Shown here: one piece after another, positions 9,863 to 18,639 of the stretch
Layout: each line of letters opens with the position of its first letter
Position numbering within the stretch: position 1 is the stretch's first letter
Translations under genes and position numbers: made by a program
The notes under the pieces: generated by a model
What the model saw: the letters and a program-made list of their open reading frames with translations, nothing else
Told to the model about the DNA's origin: nothing
Database searches by the model: none
NCBI GenBank assembly: GCA_028287785.1
Contig: JAQBOZ010000030.1
Coordinates: 162,439-226,438 of the forward strand
Direction of reading: 5' to 3'
From: Chlorobiota bacterium
GTDB lineage: Bacteria > Bacteroidota > Ignavibacteria > OLB7
DNA length: 64,000 bases

Positions 9863-10147
9863 TCAACCATTGCGTCCCACGCCTCCGGCCGTGTTCCGCT
9901 CTTCGAGAAGCCGCTCGGTGAAGCGGAGGCGATCCTGGGTATCCGCCAGCTCCACATGCAGCGTGGCTACCTGCTGCTCCAGCGACTGCACGCGGGTCTG
10001 CAATTCCGGGTTGACCGCCTGGCCTGCCTGGGCCTGAATGCTCGCCATCTTCCTTCTGTGACTCAGAAAGATCGCGGAAATCGGGATTGAGAGCGCGAGC
10101 GATGAAGTCAGAGTGATCGCCAGAGCGATCAACGCATCATGATCCAT
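9863..10147 (-). CDS. Small membrane-anchored coiled-coil protein
   Basis: The 94-residue protein has one N-terminal membrane helix (about residues 6-28). A short basic stop-transfer (SHRRK) and a coiled coil (about 50-83) with regular hydrophobic heptads follow. The layout recalls PspB or small phage-shock proteins, but no specific motif supports that. AAGGG precedes the ATG. Function unknown. Confidence 0.65.
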   Translation of the reverse strand: MDHDALIALAITLTSSLALSIPISAIFLSHRRKMASIQAQAGQAVNPELQTRVQSLEQQVATLHVELADTQDRLRFTERLLEERNTAGGVGRNG

Positions 10148-10178
10148 GATAAACCCTTCGATAGAATGTAAGCCGGTG

Positions 10179-10261
10179 TCAGTGGAAATCCTTCAGGGCT
10201 TCCGGTCAAAAAGCTCCACTGAAACAGATCGAACCCATCCCGCACTGAAACCGGGTTCGAT
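10179..10261. other. Adjacent inverted repeats in a 170-bp spacer
   Basis: Two inverted repeats lie between two minus-strand genes: 8-bp arms at 10179-10186 and 10215-10222, and 9-bp arms (ATCGAACCC/GGGTTCGAT) at 10228-10236 and 10253-10261. They may terminate the TPR gene or form a structured leader for the membrane coiled-coil gene. No U-run follows either hairpin. Confidence 0.35.
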
Positions 10262-10322
10262 GCCCTAACGTAGCGGGCCGGCAATCGGTTGCGTGCCGGT
10301 TGCGGCATCGCCATGATTTCGA

Positions 10323-10775
10323 TTATGCGCCGTTTCTCCGAGACAATTCTCCTCGGTCCGCGCCGACCCGTTTACGCCCCTCGGCAATGCCGCCGCGCAC
10401 CAGCGCGCCGTAGCCGTTGGCCGGCAGTCCCGCCACTTCCTTCTCCGCCAGCGTGTAATATCTGGCCGCCTCGGCCCTATCCCCAAGCACCTCGTGCGAC
10501 CATCCCATATTCAGATAGAGCGATGGTCGGAAGCCGTCGATCCGTCCGTCATCCACCGCTTCGGCGCGGTTCAGCGCCTCCAGATTCCATCGAAGGGTTT
10601 CCTCCGGCGTTTCCTGATGGCGTGCCACGTAATGCGCCGCGATACACGCCTCATAATCATCGGTCGCTCTGTCCCATGCCCGCATGAACAGGTCGCGGGC
10701 ATCGTCGGGGCGCCCCTCCATTTCCGCCTGCATTCCCTCGGCGCAGAGCTTTACTACCGGATTTTCCGGGTCCAT
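10323..10775 (-). CDS. Tetratricopeptide-like small protein
   Basis: The 150-residue protein is all-helical with TPR-like helix pairs: EGRPDDARDLFMRAWDRA, a second pair around EETLRWNLEALNRAEAV, and a third around LGDRAEAARYYTLAEKE. It resembles a small soluble TPR family widespread in actinobacteria and other phyla, whose partner is unknown. The ATG at 10775 is preferred to the TTG two codons upstream. The ribosome-binding site is weak either way. Confidence 0.75.
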   Translation of the reverse strand: MDPENPVVKLCAEGMQAEMEGRPDDARDLFMRAWDRATDDYEACIAAHYVARHQETPEETLRWNLEALNRAEAVDDGRIDGFRPSLYLNMGWSHEVLGDRAEAARYYTLAEKEVAGLPANGYGALVRGGIAEGRKRVGADRGELSRRNGA

Positions 10776-10813
10776 AGGCAATTGTCCGTCGCGTTTGTTG
10801 AACTGGAATATGA

Positions 10814-11233
10814 TCAGCGCGCGCGCATGCGATTGTTCTTCGGGTTATGCTCCACCTCGGCAAGGCCAAGCGCCTCCATCAGCGGCGGCAGATACATGCC
10901 GAACCGGCCGCGCAGACCTTTCTTCAGGCCGTACCATCCGCCAACCGGGTTCGCTTCCGAGCGGCCCCACGACTCCACGGTTCCATCGGCCGCGGGCTTC
11001 TGCTCATCCGCGCTGCCGAGCGGCATCCAGTCGCCATGCTCCTTCAGCATCGCGTGCAGATCGTCGATGCAGCGGAGATCGTAGCGGAGCTGCGTTTTCC
11101 CGACCTGGCATACAAGCGATGGGGGATCGGACGCTTCATCGCGATACATCTGGTATTCCGATGATCCGCTCGGCGTTTTCAACTGCCACGGATCATCCTT
11201 CGTTCCCGAACCCTGTGTGTCGTTCGTCGCCAT
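10814..11233 (-). CDS. Conserved hypothetical protein (DUF6855-like)
   Basis: The 139-residue product has the hallmarks I associate with a compact conserved family of unknown function: GSGTKDDPWQLKTPSG at the start, a central RYDLRCIDDLHAMLKEHGDW, and the end GLRGRFGMYLPPLMEALG. The family label (DUF6855) is from memory and should be confirmed. AAAGGA lies upstream of the ATG. The next minus-strand gene, the TPR protein, begins about 40 bp downstream of its stop, so the two may be co-transcribed. Confidence 0.7.
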   Translation of the reverse strand: MATNDTQGSGTKDDPWQLKTPSGSSEYQMYRDEASDPPSLVCQVGKTQLRYDLRCIDDLHAMLKEHGDWMPLGSADEQKPAADGTVESWGRSEANPVGGWYGLKKGLRGRFGMYLPPLMEALGLAEVEHNPKNNRMRAR

Positions 11234-11347
11234 CGTTCAATGTCCTTTAAAGCTTTGTGGATATCGTGATCGCATCCGGCGCTCTTCGGTCCGGCCACGA
11301 TGATGATCTATAATGATGTTCGATCCATGCGTGCGGGAATACCACGC

Positions 11348-11764
11348 CTACGTTTCGGTGTTCTTGTGTGACGCTGCCGATGTCTCGATCAGCTCCCTGA
11401 ATACCGCCAGGTCGATATCCTCGATCCTGTTGATGTAGAGGCATCCCTTCCCCTGCCTGTGCTTTCCGAGCTTCTTCAACAGCTCTTCATAATTGCAAAG
11501 CCCGCCCGTGATATAGATTGTCAGGTTGGCCTTGCGGGGAGAAAATCCGGTGATGAACCAGTCCCCCTCGCGACCGCTCTCGTAGACATAATGATACTGG
11601 CCGAAGCCTATCATGCTGCTTCCCCACATCCTGGGTTCCATCCCGGTGGCCCCTTTCATAAGATCGAGGATGACGCGGGAATCGTCCCGCTTTTTTTCGT
11701 CGGCAACGCCGTCGAGAAATGCATCCACGCTCTCATCGGTCTCCTTCGTTTTCAGTTCAGCCAT
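11348..11764 (-). CDS. DUF1801 domain-containing protein
   Basis: The 138-residue product fits the DUF1801 (YdhG-like) family: D-x-F-L near residue 15, MKGATGMEPRMWGSSMIGFGQYHY at about 36-59, and KGCLYINRIEDIDLAVFREL near the end. Distant relatives include frataxin-like iron chaperones, but the function here is unproven. A TGGAG motif precedes the ATG. It lies in the minus-strand series of small soluble genes. Confidence 0.85.
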   Translation of the reverse strand: MAELKTKETDESVDAFLDGVADEKKRDDSRVILDLMKGATGMEPRMWGSSMIGFGQYHYVYESGREGDWFITGFSPRKANLTIYITGGLCNYEELLKKLGKHRQGKGCLYINRIEDIDLAVFRELIETSAASHKNTET

Positions 11765-11782
11765 GATTGTGTTCTCCAGGGT

Positions 11783-12286
11783 TCAAACGGAATCGGCGTG
11801 ATATGCCCGGCGCAGCTCACCGGTCAGTGCCTCGACAGCTTCCGGCCTTCCATGAAAGGCGGCGGGGGTATTCTGAAGGAGGGCGATACGCCACGCGCCG
11901 TTCTCCTCCACGGCCACCACCGATTGAATCGCGTTGACATCCGGTTTGATATCCGATCCCCCCGGCGGCACCATTCCCACAACCGCGAGCAGGAGCGCCA
12001 CGCCCGGCTTCGGGAAGCTGATGCTTCGGACGATTCCCACATACGATGCTGTCTGATGGCCGCTGAAGATCAGGCTGATGGTCGATTCAATCTCCGCCGC
12101 GCCGTTCATCATGCTTCCGTCGAAACCGATGGAGTTGCCGTCTCTGGTGAAGAGGGCGGCCATATTGCCGGCGCTGCGCCTGTTCCAGCCGTCGAGCAGT
12201 GCGTGGTAGAGTTCCCGGACTTCGTTATCCGCGGTTGTGCGGGTGTTGCCGGCTGCCGGCCCGGACGATCCGGCTGCTGTTTCCAT
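11783..12286 (-). CDS. SnoaL-like / SgcJ-EcaC family protein
   Basis: The 167-residue protein shows the cone-shaped alpha+beta barrel pattern of the NTF2/SnoaL superfamily. An N-terminal helix (VRELYHALLDGWNRRSAGNMAALF) is followed by GNSIGFDGSMMNGAAEIESTI and a strand-rich half ending in WRIALLQNTPA. The closest type is the SgcJ/EcaC group, some of which are isomerases or binding proteins. The ATG at 12286 is chosen. A TTG seven codons upstream is possible, and neither has a strong ribosome-binding site. Confidence 0.75.
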   Translation of the reverse strand: METAAGSSGPAAGNTRTTADNEVRELYHALLDGWNRRSAGNMAALFTRDGNSIGFDGSMMNGAAEIESTISLIFSGHQTASYVGIVRSISFPKPGVALLLAVVGMVPPGGSDIKPDVNAIQSVVAVEENGAWRIALLQNTPAAFHGRPEAVEALTGELRRAYHADSV

Positions 12287-12404
12287 GATGATCGTGGAAT
12301 AGTTCAAACGCGATGTTTCCTCGCGCCCCCCCTCGCGGCATTGCTCCCAGGGGCGGCCAGTTCCCCAAAGATAGCGATGAAGAGTCGTTCGCGTGCCGGT
12401 TGAC

Positions 12405-12729
12405 CGAATAACGGTAGCGACTCAGTTTGAATCCACTCTTCCGTCTGCTGAACAATCATCGGGCGGCGATCCCTCCTTCACTCTTCAAGCTCCAGAGGAG
12501 CGCGCCGGTTGTAGCAACGACGCTCCCATCTTCTCGCTCAAGCTCCATCGGAGCGTACCATCCCCGCATCCGCGCCGAATGGTACGCTCCGATGGAGCTT
12601 GGAATCATAGGGGCATGGCGATGCTACAACCGGTACGCCCCGATGGGGCTGGAAGGAGAGATGTCGAATGCCCTCGATGAGTCCGAACAGCATGAGCCGT
12701 ATCCCAAACTGAGTCACTACCCGAATAAC
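12405..12729. mobile_element. MITE-like element, copy 1 (with 8-bp target duplication)
   Basis: The element spans 12413-12721 (309 bp). Its ends are inverted repeats: GGTAGCGACTCAGTTTG at the left, and the complement of GGTAGTGACTCAGTTTG at the right. It is bordered by an 8-bp direct repeat, CGAATAAC, at 12405-12412 and 12722-12729. Inside are nested inverted repeats: 11-bp outer arms (CCGGTTGTAGC at 12505-12515; complement at 12623-12633) around a 22-bp perfect stem (12540-12561 with 12579-12600). There is no transposase gene. It lies between two minus-strand genes and may also serve as a transcription barrier. Confidence 0.85.
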
Positions 12730-12759
12730 CATGCTCCCTGCCGGACATCGGTTGTGCCG

Positions 12760-15700
12760 TTATCTCACCACCACGATCCTCCGGCTTGCCTCACCGAATT
12801 CCGTCCGCACCAGCAGCGTGTAGGTTCCCGATGGAACTCCTTCGACCGACAGGGGAAGCACCAGCGTGCCGGCGGGGAAATATCCGCTCGCAATCTCCCT
12901 CACCGTTCCCCCGCGCGTGTCGGCAAGCGTGGCGGTGAGCATCTGCGGATCATCGAGCTGGATTTCAATCGTGGCGCCGCTTCCCACCGGCATCGGCCGG
13001 ACGCGGAGGATTCTGGGGCGTGCCACCAGATGCGCCTGCGCGTCGAAGCATCGGCCGATCGTCGTGAACGATCCGTTGACCGTGTCGGCCATCACGCCGG
13101 GGCGATCCCATGCAAACGATACGAACGTGAGAGGGGTGCTGTCGCTCTGAATCACTTCGCAGAGGATGATGGCCACCGTATCGCTCCCGCCATATTCGCC
13201 GTCGATCGTCACCCGCTGTGCGCCGGTACGCACGTCGAAGCTCATCGAGGTGATCGTCCCGCGAACCGCCGGGGAATCCGGGAGGAGGACCAGGCCGTTG
13301 AAGGCGATGGTCGTCCTGAACGCGTGGGCGCCGGATGCGTTGAAGGCGGCCCTGTCGGGGATCGAGAGCCGTATCGGAATCGGAACGCGCGTTCCGGGTC
13401 GCGCCGAATCGGTCGGCAGAGCGGCGATGGTGCGTACCCGCGCCACCACGGTTGCCGATACGATGACGGTATCGGCAATGCCGCAACGGTTGTCCCGCAG
13501 GATGATGGTGTCGCGATGCGTGCCGGGCGCGCTCCCGAGGAATGCAAAGCCGATCTTCGCCCGTTCCGCCGTATCGATCGCCACGGAGGGCCGCACGGTG
13601 ATGTCGCCGGTGGCGGACGTGAGAAGCGTTGCCGGGGCGGTTCCTGTGTTCAGCGCGGTGAACGCGCTGTCGGCGGTGACGCCCGCCACCACCACGCCGA
13701 GATCGATCGCGCGGGGAGATGCCGCGAATCCGATCCGTCCCAGAGCCCCGGTCAGCAGGATCACGGAATCCCCGGAGGGGGCGTCGCTGCTGATAATCAG
13801 CCGCGCGGTAAACGTCCCCCGGCGCGCCGGCACGAAATCGATGGCGATCGTCGTATCGCCTCTGACGGTGATCGGCCGTTGATCGAACCGGAACATGGCG
13901 CTGTCCGCCCCTTCGAAGCGGAAGCCGGAGATATGGAGATCATGATTGCCGGGGTTGCTGAGCCTGAGCGTTCCATGCGCGACGGAATCATCGGCGCAGA
14001 GGAGATCGGCGAACGTGGGGCCGGTCGCCAGAAGCGCCGGCTCGGAGCCGGTTTCAAGGAGCGGCACGGCGATCTCGCCGGCAGGGCAGGAGGGGGCCAG
14101 GGGGAGGCGCAGCGTTGCCCTGAACCCGGCCCCGGCAACGGGGCCAAGCGCCCGCACGTGGACGTTGTGGCCTGCACCGGGGAGGATCAGCATCGGGAAC
14201 TGTCCGGGCGGGATATCGAATCGCGAGGCATCGGCGCCGGTGATGGTCGCGCCGCTGATCGTGACCGCAATGCTCCCCCTGTTGTCGATCGTGCCGGCCA
14301 TGTCAAGCGGATACGATCCCGCCGAAAGCCCCCCATCCATGGTCATCACGGGCGGGTTCACCCGCACGTCGATCGTGTCGCGGCGGCCGTAGAGCTGTAC
14401 TTCGGTCGGGCTCTCGTGGGAGTTCGAGAAGATCTGCACGGTAGCCTTCTTCGGGCCTGTGCCGGCCGGCATCAGGCGGACGCGGATGGTGTCGGATTCG
14501 CCATGCCTCAGCACCTTCGGGGAGGACGGGCTGGGAAGGGGCGGGGAAAGGGAAAACCCTTCATCGTTCAGCGAGAATTCCACGCCGTTGACGGTCAGCG
14601 GCGCATCGCCGAGATTGGTGATGATGATGGCGGTATCGGCGCTTTCCGATGGGCAGAGGATGGAGGGGAGGATGATCGGGTTGCTGACCGATATCTCCTG
14701 CAGCACGATGCCGCGGCCGATCAGGAGGGTGGCGATGGGGCCGCATATCTCCGGAATGCCGTAGTCTATCTTCCCGCTTGTCCGTCCCGTCTCGGTCGGG
14801 AAGAATCTCAGGGTGATATCCCGGCATTCGCCGGGGGCCAGGGAGAAGGGGCCACCCCCCGTCACCAGCGAGAATGGTCCGCCGGCCGGAGCGACCGTGA
14901 TGGTTCCGGCGAGCGCCCCGGCGCCCCGGTTGCAGATGGATTTGACGATGATCGTGTCGCGGGATGATTCCGTCACCACATCGCCAAAGTCGATGCCGCT
15001 CACGATGCTCTGGCCGCAGGCGGGGAGCCCGGTGCCGCTCAGGAGGATCGTGTCCGCCCCCGCGCACCGTCCGTGGAGAATGGCGATGGCGGAGCGCGCG
15101 CCCAGAGCCTCGGGGCGGAACCTGATCTCCACCGTGCGGCATTCGCCGGGGGCCAGCTCCGTGGATGTCATGCCGGAGACGACCTGAAAATCAGCCGGAT
15201 CGGTTCCGGCCAGCTCGATCGAATCGGGGAAGAGTGGGATATCGCCGCGGTTGCAGAGGAGCCCGGCAATCAGCGAATCGGTGGCGCCTCCCAGGGATGT
15301 CGGCGCAAACCCGACTTCCTTTCCCGCGACTCCCGCCGCGATGCGCGCCACCGATACGGTGAACGCGGAGTGCGACGAGTCGACCCTGCCGGGCGTTCCC
15401 AGCCGGATCAGCCTGACACGGTTGTTCAGCATATCGGCCACGAAGATCTTGTCGCCATCGGCGGCAAGCCCTCCCGGTCGGTTGAACCGCGCGTCCAGTG
15501 GCGGGCCGTCATCGCCGCTCGCCCCGGCCAGGCCGTTTCCGGCGATGGTGGTGATGATCCCGCTGCTCCTGTTCACGCTCCTGATGCGGTAGTTGCCCGC
15601 ATCGGAGATCACGATCGATCCTCCCGATATCGCCACGCCGAGCGGCGTATCGATGTGGGTGGTATCGGCGCGGCCGCCATCACCCGAAAATCCCCTGGTC

Positions 15701-17904
15701 CCGTCCCCGGCAACCGTGGTGATGATCCCGGTGTGAAGGTTCACCCTCCGCACGCGGTGAGCCCCGGATTCCGCGATGAAGAGGGAGTCCCCATCGATCG
15801 CCAGCCCCGCCGGATCGGTAAGCCTCGCCGATGTGGCGGGATCGCCATCGCCGCCGGGGCTGGCGCCGCCGCCGGCAATCGTCGTGATAACGCCGGTGAT
15901 AAGATCGATTCTGCGGACGCGGTCATTTCCCCGCTCGCTGATATAGAGCGCGCTTCCTCCCACCGCCAGATGCCACGGATCGTACAGCGTCGCGGCCGTC
16001 GCGGGGCCGCCATCGCCGGAGAATCCGACCACGCCGCTTCCGGCGACCGTGGTGATGACCCCCGTTCCCAGATCGACCTTCCTGATCCGCTGGTTCGTCT
16101 GATCGGCGATATAGAGCCTGTTCCCGTCCAGCGCGATGCCGGTGGGGTTGAAGAGCCTTGCCGACGTTGCCTGGTTGCCATCCCCTCCAAGGCCGGCCTG
16201 CGATGTCCCCGCCACGGTGGAGACGATCCCCACGGAAAGGTCGATCTTGCGAACCCGGTTCCCCCCCTCCTCGGCCAGATAGACCAGATCCCCCAGCGCC
16301 ACCACCGACGACGGAGTGCTCAACAATGCCGCGGTGGCCGGGACATTATCGAGCCCGTTTCCTCCCCCCGCGAAGTTCACGATCGTATCGCGCCGTCCGG
16401 CGGATGTCGATATCCTGATCCTGTACGTTGTTCCGGGGGCCGGGGGCATCCAGGGGTAGAGGAGGCCGGTTGCGCTGTCGGCGATCACCTTCCATCCCCC
16501 ATCGTTTGCCGTGCTGTATTCGATCGTGACGTGGTCGGTTGGCGCCACTCCCTTCCAGCGGATCATCACCGAATCGCACGACGTGAATATCTCACCGCCG
16601 ATCGGGCTGACCAGCTTGAGCGCCGCCGGGGATCGCGAGCCACGCACCCCACCGGAGAGTGTCACCGGCTGGATGGGGCAGGGATAGGCGCTCAGGAAGA
16701 GGCTGGCCCCGTAGATATTGCTGTCGGCCGGCGCGAAGTGGATTTTGAGCGTGCGGCTTGTCCCCTTGCGGAGGATGAACGGTGGAGCCGTGCCTCCCCA
16801 GTCGGTGATGCTGAACGGTCCCAGCGGCCCCACGTTGTCGATCGATATATCGCTGCCGGTCGCGGTGATCAGCAGATCCTTATCGGCGGTTTCAGGAGGG
16901 CCAACGGGGCCGAACCAGACAAAGGCGGGGGATGCATCCAGGCGGATGATCGATTGAGGTGGCGCGTAGTAGAAACCGTTTCCCTTCCGGCTTATCGGGT
17001 TGCAGGTCAGCTCCAGACTCCGGTAGAGGCTGTTGGGGCCGCAGCCCATCGTGGAGCGCCACGACATATGGCACGGCTCGATTCCCTGCGACTTGAACGC
17101 CAGTTTCGTGTAGAGCGCCTTGAGCTGATCCGGGTTTTCGACATCCTCGTAGAACTCCCCGCCGGTCGCCGTGGCGATATCCTGGAGGGCGATCGTCAGA
17201 GGAGTCCCCATGGTGATGGTGTAGATGGTGACGTTTGCCGCCTGCGCCTCGGAGATGATCCTCTGGACATCGGGAGGATGGTTCGGCTGTCCATCGGTGA
17301 GGAAGATCAGGACGCGCTTGGTGGCCGGCGATGTGCCCCGCAGCAGCGCGATGCCGCCGGCGAGCGGATCGACGAACGCCGGCGTGTACTCGGTTGCGCC
17401 GCCGACGGTCATGTTGTTGATCGCATCGGCGAGATGGGCCGCCGACGTGCTGAAATCGCTGATGATGATGGGGACTGCATCGAACGCGGTGACCGCCACC
17501 GATGTAAGCCCTATGAATTGAACGGACTGGATAAATGCCAGCTCCCCGCGCCGCGCCAGATCGATCCGGCTGGAGCCGGACCTTGTCAACTGGCTCATCG
17601 ATCCGCTCCGATCGGTCACCAGCACCACGCTCATCTCACCCGAAGGCGGTTCCGGCGGGCAGGTGATGCTGAATGCGTCGACAGGGTTGCCGTTCTCCGT
17701 CAGGAAGCAATCGGCCGGGGTCACCGACCTGATGGGGCGGCCGTTGATATCGAGGAAGATCACCTCGGACCGGATATCGGGGAACCCCGATGGATCGATA
17801 TTGAAGATGGATATGCTCTGGGCAGCGATGACGCCGGGCACCAGAGCCAGCAGCGCCACGAGAAGGATACGACGGATTGCTGTATGGCGTTGGATAGTTC
17901 CCAT
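12760..17904 (-). CDS. Giant secreted vWA / NHL / choice-of-anchor-D protein with T9SS sorting domain
   Basis: The product has 1714 residues. A signal peptide (about 10-29) is followed by a von Willebrand A domain (about 92-275) with the metal-binding DRSGSMS at 98-104. Residues about 480-835 hold five to six NHL repeats (patterns such as LFNPTGIALDG, IRKVDLGTGVITTVAG) forming a beta-propeller. From about 850 to 1560 come serial Ig-like HYDIN/choice-of-anchor-D domains (ELAPGECRTVEIRFRP, LSGTG). The last 80 residues (MPVGSGATIEIQLDD ... YTLLVR ... RRIVVVR) look like a type A T9SS sorting domain. Predicted role: exported, surface-anchored binding or adhesion protein. The MITE lies about 40 bp beyond its stop. 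Confidence 0.85.
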   Translation of the reverse strand: MGTIQRHTAIRRILLVALLALVPGVIAAQSISIFNIDPSGFPDIRSEVIFLDINGRPIRSVTPADCFLTENGNPVDAFSITCPPEPPSGEMSVVLVTDRSGSMSQLTRSGSSRIDLARRGELAFIQSVQFIGLTSVAVTAFDAVPIIISDFSTSAAHLADAINNMTVGGATEYTPAFVDPLAGGIALLRGTSPATKRVLIFLTDGQPNHPPDVQRIISEAQAANVTIYTITMGTPLTIALQDIATATGGEFYEDVENPDQLKALYTKLAFKSQGIEPCHMSWRSTMGCGPNSLYRSLELTCNPISRKGNGFYYAPPQSIIRLDASPAFVWFGPVGPPETADKDLLITATGSDISIDNVGPLGPFSITDWGGTAPPFILRKGTSRTLKIHFAPADSNIYGASLFLSAYPCPIQPVTLSGGVRGSRSPAALKLVSPIGGEIFTSCDSVMIRWKGVAPTDHVTIEYSTANDGGWKVIADSATGLLYPWMPPAPGTTYRIRISTSAGRRDTIVNFAGGGNGLDNVPATAALLSTPSSVVALGDLVYLAEEGGNRVRKIDLSVGIVSTVAGTSQAGLGGDGNQATSARLFNPTGIALDGNRLYIADQTNQRIRKVDLGTGVITTVAGSGVVGFSGDGGPATAATLYDPWHLAVGGSALYISERGNDRVRRIDLITGVITTIAGGGASPGGDGDPATSARLTDPAGLAIDGDSLFIAESGAHRVRRVNLHTGIITTVAGDGTRGFSGDGGRADTTHIDTPLGVAISGGSIVISDAGNYRIRSVNRSSGIITTIAGNGLAGASGDDGPPLDARFNRPGGLAADGDKIFVADMLNNRVRLIRLGTPGRVDSSHSAFTVSVARIAAGVAGKEVGFAPTSLGGATDSLIAGLLCNRGDIPLFPDSIELAGTDPADFQVVSGMTSTELAPGECRTVEIRFRPEALGARSAIAILHGRCAGADTILLSGTGLPACGQSIVSGIDFGDVVTESSRDTIIVKSICNRGAGALAGTITVAPAGGPFSLVTGGGPFSLAPGECRDITLRFFPTETGRTSGKIDYGIPEICGPIATLLIGRGIVLQEISVSNPIILPSILCPSESADTAIIITNLGDAPLTVNGVEFSLNDEGFSLSPPLPSPSSPKVLRHGESDTIRVRLMPAGTGPKKATVQIFSNSHESPTEVQLYGRRDTIDVRVNPPVMTMDGGLSAGSYPLDMAGTIDNRGSIAVTISGATITGADASRFDIPPGQFPMLILPGAGHNVHVRALGPVAGAGFRATLRLPLAPSCPAGEIAVPLLETGSEPALLATGPTFADLLCADDSVAHGTLRLSNPGNHDLHISGFRFEGADSAMFRFDQRPITVRGDTTIAIDFVPARRGTFTARLIISSDAPSGDSVILLTGALGRIGFAASPRAIDLGVVVAGVTADSAFTALNTGTAPATLLTSATGDITVRPSVAIDTAERAKIGFAFLGSAPGTHRDTIILRDNRCGIADTVIVSATVVARVRTIAALPTDSARPGTRVPIPIRLSIPDRAAFNASGAHAFRTTIAFNGLVLLPDSPAVRGTITSMSFDVRTGAQRVTIDGEYGGSDTVAIILCEVIQSDSTPLTFVSFAWDRPGVMADTVNGSFTTIGRCFDAQAHLVARPRILRVRPMPVGSGATIEIQLDDPQMLTATLADTRGGTVREIASGYFPAGTLVLPLSVEGVPSGTYTLLVRTEFGEASRRIVVVR

Positions 17905-18639
17905 AAATGCGATCGCTCCGGGAGAGGTAGATTCGATTGGGAAGGACGACGAACAGAGGCGGAGAAGATGAGGAATCCCCCGGTAATAAGCTAGACAGCT
18001 CGGGGGCCGGTCGCGCGTCTCGGTTCAGGGGGCTGAGCATCGGAAGTAGATTCCGCGGCCCGTCAGGTATATGACGTTCGTGGCCGCTGAATTACACACC
18101 TCGCGGGAAAAAAGCCGGGCACAAGGGAGCCTGCCGATGAATTCTCCGGTGGGTTCCACCCGGTTCGCTCCGGATAGTAGTGGGAACCGGGGCAATTCGG
18201 ATCGGGGCGAGACGCTGCACCATCGGCATGTATTCCCATGGACCCACCCCGGAAAATAATCGACAACTTCTCGAATATTGATTTTCTGTTGCCGAAGCTC
18301 GCGATTTCACATCTGGAACTTTTCTCCGGTAATTGATATGTATATATTTATATATTCTCCGGCGTGCCATCCGTTCGCAGTGGCGATTTGAGATTCAGGG
18401 CCTGGACCCGGTATGTAGGATATATGTAGATCAGGCGCTCGAATCCCGGTCTATCTTTGCGTCCGGATGATCAATCAGGGGAAACTGCGTGCTTTCCCGC
18501 TCGAATAATCAGGCTGTTCTCGACATCCGGTTTCTCGAATATTGATTTGTTGGAGCGGGCACACAAAGATGTACCCCCACTGGCTCCTCAAATCATGTAC
18601 ATTTCGATCTGTCAACATCAACCATCGGGAGAAGTGGTT
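17905..18639. other. 735-bp divergent intergenic region
   Basis: No convincing gene is present between the divergent vWA/NHL gene and the secreted-protein gene at 18640. The central part is AT-rich (about 18330-18360). A 17-bp direct repeat (TTCTCGAATATTGATTT) occurs at 18268-18284 and 18532-18548. A Bacteroidota-like minus-7 match (TATCTTTG) lies at 18452-18459, but no clear minus-33 partner was found. Both promoters presumably lie here. Confidence 0.5.

Noticed and set aside
10228..10261. GGGTTCGAT next to a complementary arm, considered as part of a tRNA
   Set aside because: There is no acceptor stem, anticodon arm or CCA; it is only a simple inverted repeat.
12427..14967. 846-codon plus-strand open frame
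   Set aside because: It begins in the MITE and continues antisense to the vWA/NHL gene. The peptide has no domain and no start signal.
15073..17994. 973-codon plus-strand open frame
   Set aside because: It runs antisense to the vWA/NHL gene. Its translation is Arg/Asp/Gly-rich with no domain, as expected for the complement of a GC-rich gene.
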